A stretch of DNA of 7,535 nucleotides from an uncultured Clostridia bacterium (GTDB lineage: Bacteria; Bacillota; Clostridia; Christensenellales; Pumilibacteraceae), in assembly GCA_947589145.1 (NCBI GenBank), contig CANQCB010000070.1:1-7535 (forward strand), in the 5' to 3' direction. The position numbers were made by a program, and so were the translations under genes. This document shows, piece by piece, positions 4,739 through 7,535 of this stretch. The notes under the pieces are model-generated. The model searched no databases. It was not told the DNA's origin and worked only from the letters and a program-made list of their open reading frames with translations. How positions within the stretch are numbered: the first letter of the stretch is position 1; every line of letters starts with the position of its first letter.

Positions 4739-5188
4739 TTATTTATGATAGGACGTCCCTGCGATGATCGTGAACGCGCGATAAACCTGTTCCGCCGCTA
4801 TCAGCCGCATGAGACGATGAGGGAAGGTCATTTTTCCGAAGGACACCACTGCGTCGGCTTTCCGCCTCACTTCATCCGTCACTCCGCGGCTTCCGCCTAT
4901 TATGATCTGAACTTTGGGGCTGCGAAGATAGGCATTGTCTATAACGGCGGCAAACTCCTCGCTCGTGGTCTGTTTCCCACGAAGGTCGAAAAGTATGCAA
5001 TAGCCGTCCATTTTGCTTAAAAGAGCGGCGCTCTCCACAGCCGCCGCCCGTCCGTCGTCCTTGCAGTCGGGCAATTCGACGACCGTTGCGTCGCAAAATT
5101 TGCCCAAACGCTTGATATATTCGGCAATACCCTCGTTGAAATACGCCTCTTTGATTTTTCCGACGCAAAGAATTTCCAAACGCTTCAT
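4739..5188 (-). CDS. rlmH: 23S rRNA pseudouridine-1915 N3-methyltransferase RlmH
   Basis: Methylates pseudouridine 1915 in helix 69 of 23S rRNA, using S-adenosylmethionine, on assembled 70S ribosomes. The 149 residues match the usual ~155-160. The SPOUT-fold signatures are clear: ILFDLRG (65-71), the SAM-knot segment IIIGGSRGV (95-103), and the C-terminal block SFGKMTFPHRLMRLIAAEQVYRA (116-138) ending in YHK. The frame is open further upstream, but the ATG at 5188 gives the family N-terminus (MKRLEILCVGKIKEAYF). It overlaps the CPBP stop codon as ATGA, so translation is probably coupled; its own Shine-Dalgarno is weak. It is the third gene of the walJ-to-tadA unit. RlmH and WalJ genes lie near each other in many Bacillota, which agrees with this layout. 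Confidence 0.97.
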   Translation of the reverse strand: MKRLEILCVGKIKEAYFNEGIAEYIKRLGKFCDATVVELPDCKDDGRAAAVESAALLSKMDGYCILFDLRGKQTTSEEFAAVIDNAYLRSPKVQIIIGGSRGVTDEVRRKADAVVSFGKMTFPHRLMRLIAAEQVYRAFTIIAGTSYHK

Positions 5189-6171
5189 AAAGTACCCGTC
5201 AGCCCCTCGAGAAGGGTTATGATCCAAGAGATAAGGCATATAAGCGCGGCGGGTATGAGTATCAACGCCGCCGACATATTGCCGCCTTTCTCCTTATGGG
5301 AAATGTCGCAAATTATCTCGCCTTTCGGTTGGGGCTTATCCGCAAACTTTTTGCAAAGGAAGTATACGATGAACCCGCCGAGCGCGGCTAACGCAACGCT
5401 CGCAACAATAAAGATCGCCGTAGACCAGCCCGCCGCAAACACCGACGTTATCCAGGATATAACGGCGGCGTCGATGACGGGGATACACATGATAACGCCT
5501 ATCAGGTTGCTCACCGCATGGATTATTATCGCGGGGACGATATTCCCCATTTTGACAACGGCAAAAGCCAACGCGCAGCCGAGCATGAATTGATATACCG
5601 TTTGAAGCGGATTCATGTGCATAAACGAAAAAAGCAGGCCGCAGACGATCACCGCGAAAAGATTCCGCGTGCTTTGTTTTTTCCCGCAAAGCACGGTCAG
5701 CGACGAGAGTACCGCACCTCGGAAAAGGAATTCCTCCCCGACGGGCGCAAAGAGTATCGCCGAAATCGCCGTGAACACCAACGCCGTCACCCCGAGCGGA
5801 GGCTCGGTCGGATAACCGCCGCGGTAAAGAGCCTCGTTGAAACTCAAAGAAATTCCCGAAAAACACGCATAGCAAACGACGCCGATCATTACGGCAACAA
5901 CGCATTTGCTTACCGACGTTTTTTTCGGGGCATAAGTCATGCGGCTGTTAAAAACCGCGGTCGGGATAAAGCACACGGCTACAAAACAGCATTGAACGAC
6001 AAAGGAGAAAATAAAGTTGACTACGACAGCGCCCGTCCCGCCGAACGCGTTTGCGATCAACCCGAATATAAGGCTGAATACGAGATAGATCAAAACCGCA
6101 AATAAGTAGGAAAAACTACCCTCTACCGCCGTATATTTGTTTGTCAACGAGCTTCTCAAATTTCCCCGCAC
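5185..6171 (-). CDS. CPBP-family intramembrane metalloprotease
   Basis: This 328-residue polytopic membrane protein is of the CPBP (CAAX protease and bacteriocin-processing, or Abi) family. The three active-site motifs are present and well spaced: EEFLFR (E146, E147, R151), FSFMH with H185, and HAVSN with H218 and N222. Hydrophobic segments are seen at about 20-42, 48-72, 89-110, 128-143, 170-186, 190-227 and 232-268. A charged linker of ~30 residues (CKK...SHKEKGG) follows, then an extra helix at 301-323 after the catalytic core. The substrate is unknown; members mature peptides, regulate signalling or give bacteriocin immunity. The GTG at 6171 has AAAGGG touching it, too close for a good ribosome site, so a TTG at residue 5 or 9 is possible; all catalytic parts are unaffected. 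It begins 52 nt after walJ and overlaps rlmH as ATGA. Confidence 0.9.
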   Translation of the reverse strand: MRGNLRSSLTNKYTAVEGSFSYLFAVLIYLVFSLIFGLIANAFGGTGAVVVNFIFSFVVQCCFVAVCFIPTAVFNSRMTYAPKKTSVSKCVVAVMIGVVCYACFSGISLSFNEALYRGGYPTEPPLGVTALVFTAISAILFAPVGEEFLFRGAVLSSLTVLCGKKQSTRNLFAVIVCGLLFSFMHMNPLQTVYQFMLGCALAFAVVKMGNIVPAIIIHAVSNLIGVIMCIPVIDAAVISWITSVFAAGWSTAIFIVASVALAALGGFIVYFLCKKFADKPQPKGEIICDISHKEKGGNMSAALILIPAALICLISWIITLLEGLTGTL

Positions 6172-6223
6172 CCCTTTGTCTGTAAGTGAAATTTTTTACG
6201 AATTTTAATTGCAACCGCGTCGG

Positions 6224-6979
6224 TCACACTTCCATGATCTCCGATAAGCATTGCCGATTTGCGACAAATATTTCCGCCTTGCCGCCGAGATTATGCGCAA
6301 TGAGCGCGTTTTGCGCGGCTGAGAGCGCAATTTCAGGCGAGTTGTTCTCTTCGGACAGGTGCGCGAGCATGATTTTTTTCACGCCCTTGCCGACGAGATA
6401 GGAAACGCTTTCCGCGCTGTCCGCGTTCGACAGATGCCCCCGCGAACCCGCTATGCGCGCTTTGAGATACGGCGGATATTTGGGGTTGCAACGAAGAAGT
6501 CCGTCCTCGTAGTTGGACTCGATAAAAACCGCGTCGGAGTCGGAAATCGCTTCGAGCGTGGACTTCGGCATTATTCCCAAATCGGTTACGAGCGTTATTT
6601 TGCTCCCCTCGCTGTAAAACGAATACCCGAAACAAGGTACGTCGTGAGACACGGGAAAGCAAGAGACGGTTATGTCTCCGAGGCATACATCGCCGTAAAA
6701 CGCGTCGCATTCCCCCTCTACCTTGCCGCGAACGGAGTTATGTAAAATGCGGTTATAATGGAGCGTCATTCCGCTTTTGACCCCGTCGGGCACAAAACGG
6801 AAATGATCGGAATGAGTATGCGTGAGAAATATGTCGTGCGCGTCGCCGAGAGTTTCGAACGCCGCGTTGACGCGGGAAAGAGGAATTCCCATATCCACGA
6901 TAAGCGACGATCTCTCACTTGCCACAAACACGCAATTCCCCTTGCTTCCGCTCGCTATACTGCAAATCCTCAATGCCAT
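6224..6979 (-). CDS. walJ: Metallo-beta-lactamase-fold hydrolase, WalJ/YycJ type
   Basis: This 251-residue cytoplasmic MBL-fold protein belongs to the PhnP/YycJ group (COG1235); Bacillus and Streptococcus relatives are linked to coordinating replication and cell division, and related MBL proteins have nuclease activity. The metal motif is THTHSDH (H54, H56, D58, H59). Further ligands are likely H112 (FPVSHD), D133 (VTDLG) and H207 (AHLSEENNSPE). ESNYE (154-158) and RGHLSN (180-185) are typical of YycJ, as is the start MALRICSIASGSKGN. The frame stays open upstream to about 7360, but that part overlaps the fumarase gene, includes the promoter and has no family match, so the ATG at 6979 is chosen. 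There is no Shine-Dalgarno, and the ATG lies 9 nt after TATAAT, giving a predicted leader of about 3 nt. No walK/walR genes lie in the window. Confidence 0.93.
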   Translation of the reverse strand: MALRICSIASGSKGNCVFVASERSSLIVDMGIPLSRVNAAFETLGDAHDIFLTHTHSDHFRFVPDGVKSGMTLHYNRILHNSVRGKVEGECDAFYGDVCLGDITVSCFPVSHDVPCFGYSFYSEGSKITLVTDLGIMPKSTLEAISDSDAVFIESNYEDGLLRCNPKYPPYLKARIAGSRGHLSNADSAESVSYLVGKGVKKIMLAHLSEENNSPEIALSAAQNALIAHNLGGKAEIFVANRQCLSEIMEV

Positions 6980-6988
6980 ACCGTTTAT

Positions 6989-7017
6989 ATTATAACAACG
7001 CGCGTTGACTTTGTCAA
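6989..7017 (-). promoter_or_regulatory. Perfect sigma-A promoter of the walJ-to-tadA unit
   Basis: On the minus strand, TTGACA (7017-7012), a spacer of exactly 17 bp, and TATAAT (6994-6989). The predicted start of transcription is about 6982, only 3 nt before the walJ ATG. Its spacer contains the whole -35 box of the opposing fumarase promoter. Confidence 0.88.
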
Positions 7018-7033
7018 TTACGTGTGATATAAT
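7005..7033 (+). promoter_or_regulatory. Sigma-A promoter of the fumarase gene
   Basis: TTGACT (7005-7010), a spacer of exactly 17 bp, and TATAAT (7028-7033). The predicted start of transcription is position 7040, the A of the ATG, so the mRNA should be leaderless. Its spacer contains the -35 box of the walJ promoter; the two -35 boxes are 1 bp apart and form TTGAC-ttt-GTCAA. Confidence 0.88.
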
Positions 7034-7039
7034 ATCGAT

Positions 7040-7535
7040 ATGTATAATTGCGATACGATAGCCGAAACTCTCGGAAAGGCAATCGACGCCGCACTCAAAA
7101 AAGTGGACGGCGAGGTTCTGGTTTGTTTGAAAAAAGCGTATGACGAGGAAACCGACGAGCGCGCGAAGTGGGCGCTCGAGCAGATCGTGGAAAACGACGA
7201 GGTCGCCGAGCGCACGGACAGCTATCCCTGTCAGGACACCGGCGTGGCTATGCTGTTCGTCAAAGTCGGACAGGACGCGTCTTTCGACGGCTCGCTCGAA
7301 AACGCGCTCCAAGACGGGGTGCGACTCGGTTACACAGAGGCGCGTAAATCCATTGCGCACCCTCTCACGCGGCTGAACACGGGGGACAACACTCCCGCCG
7401 TCGTTTATTACGAGGTCACGGAGGGCGACGGGCTGGAAGTGGATTTCCTCGCAAAAGGCGCGGGCAGCGAAAATATGGGCGGCGTTAAAATGCTCAAGCC
7501 GTCGGACGGAGAAGAAGGCGTGAAAAAGTTTATCG
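7040..7535 (+). CDS. fumA: Fumarate hydratase class I, alpha subunit (5' part)
   Basis: The reading frame is open from the ATG at 7040 to the window end: 165 codons, continuing beyond. Class I fumarases are oxygen-sensitive [4Fe-4S] enzymes that convert fumarate and malate in the TCA cycle or its reductive branch. Recognisable parts are YPCQDTGVAMLFVKVGQ (62-78), whose C64 would be one of the three cluster cysteines, NTGDNTPAVVYYEV, and KGAGSENMGGVKML near the end. The N-terminus is full length for the family (an ~40-residue helical lead before the ALEQIVEN segment), so the ATG is well supported although it has no Shine-Dalgarno. The related L(+)-tartrate dehydratase alpha subunit is the main alternative. 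Whether the beta subunit follows as a separate gene cannot be seen. Confidence 0.9.
   Translation, partial: MYNCDTIAETLGKAIDAALKKVDGEVLVCLKKAYDEETDERAKWALEQIVENDEVAERTDSYPCQDTGVAMLFVKVGQDASFDGSLENALQDGVRLGYTEARKSIAHPLTRLNTGDNTPAVVYYEVTEGDGLEVDFLAKGAGSENMGGVKMLKPSDGEEGVKKFI

Noticed and set aside
6172..6223. Promoter or terminator between walJ and the CPBP gene
   Set aside because: TTGCAA is present but no -10 box follows at 16-18 bp, and the A/T-rich stretches do not pair into a convincing hairpin.
7043..7048. A second TATAAT just inside the fumarase gene
   Set aside because: It has no -35 box at 16-18 bp, and use of it would remove the family-supported start codon.
6980..7360. Upstream extension of the walJ frame by about 127 residues
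   Set aside because: It runs antisense over the fumarase gene and through two strong promoters, and the family N-terminus begins exactly at the ATG at 6979.

Overview
The window looks like part of the chromosome of a Gram-positive bacterium of the Clostridia (Bacillota), probably an uncultured, gut-type lineage. This rests on the gene families (a glmU-prs pair as in Bacillus gcaD-prs, a WalJ/YycJ-type hydrolase, a Bacillota-like GlmU C-terminus, a class I fumarase alpha subunit that appears to be split from its beta subunit) and on textbook sigma-A promoters. The exact taxon is inference. No phage, transposase or CRISPR gene is visible. Almost everything from position 43 to 6979 is read from the minus strand; only the last, cut-off gene is on the plus strand.

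Layout, read in minus-strand order. (1) A five-gene transcription unit starts at a perfect promoter (6989-7017): walJ-like MBL hydrolase, CPBP membrane protease, rlmH, M14 zinc carboxypeptidase and tadA, ending at an intrinsic terminator (3344-3368). (2) A second unit starts at 3226-3254: a GlmU whose N-terminal uridyltransferase half is shortened and lacks its signature, then prs, then a NUDIX hydrolase set off from prs by a hairpin. (3) A third unit starts at a perfect promoter (399-427) and ends with an intact tRNA-Thr(GGT) and a terminator (12-43). Between promoter and tRNA lies a broken second copy of the same tRNA, split by clusters of short hairpins. Divergently, a fumarase alpha subunit gene starts at 7040 and runs off the right end.

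The genes are mostly housekeeping: tRNA wobble editing (tadA), 23S rRNA methylation (rlmH), PRPP synthesis (prs), UDP-GlcNAc and cell-wall supply (glmU, possibly the M14 peptidase), and nucleotide clean-up (NUDIX).

The unusual content lies between and at the edges of genes. Four promoters share the same layout: TTGAC(A/T), exactly 17 bp, TATAAT. In two of the three protein-coding ones the start codon follows TATAAT after exactly 6 nt, and in the third after 9 nt, so the mRNAs should be leaderless or nearly so. These first genes have no Shine-Dalgarno sequence, whereas most internal genes of the units do. The walJ and fumarase promoters are interleaved symmetrically, so that each -35 box sits inside the other's spacer. 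The broken tRNA region holds an apparently undescribed family of small hairpins with 3-nt loops; two copies of one of them show compensatory base changes.
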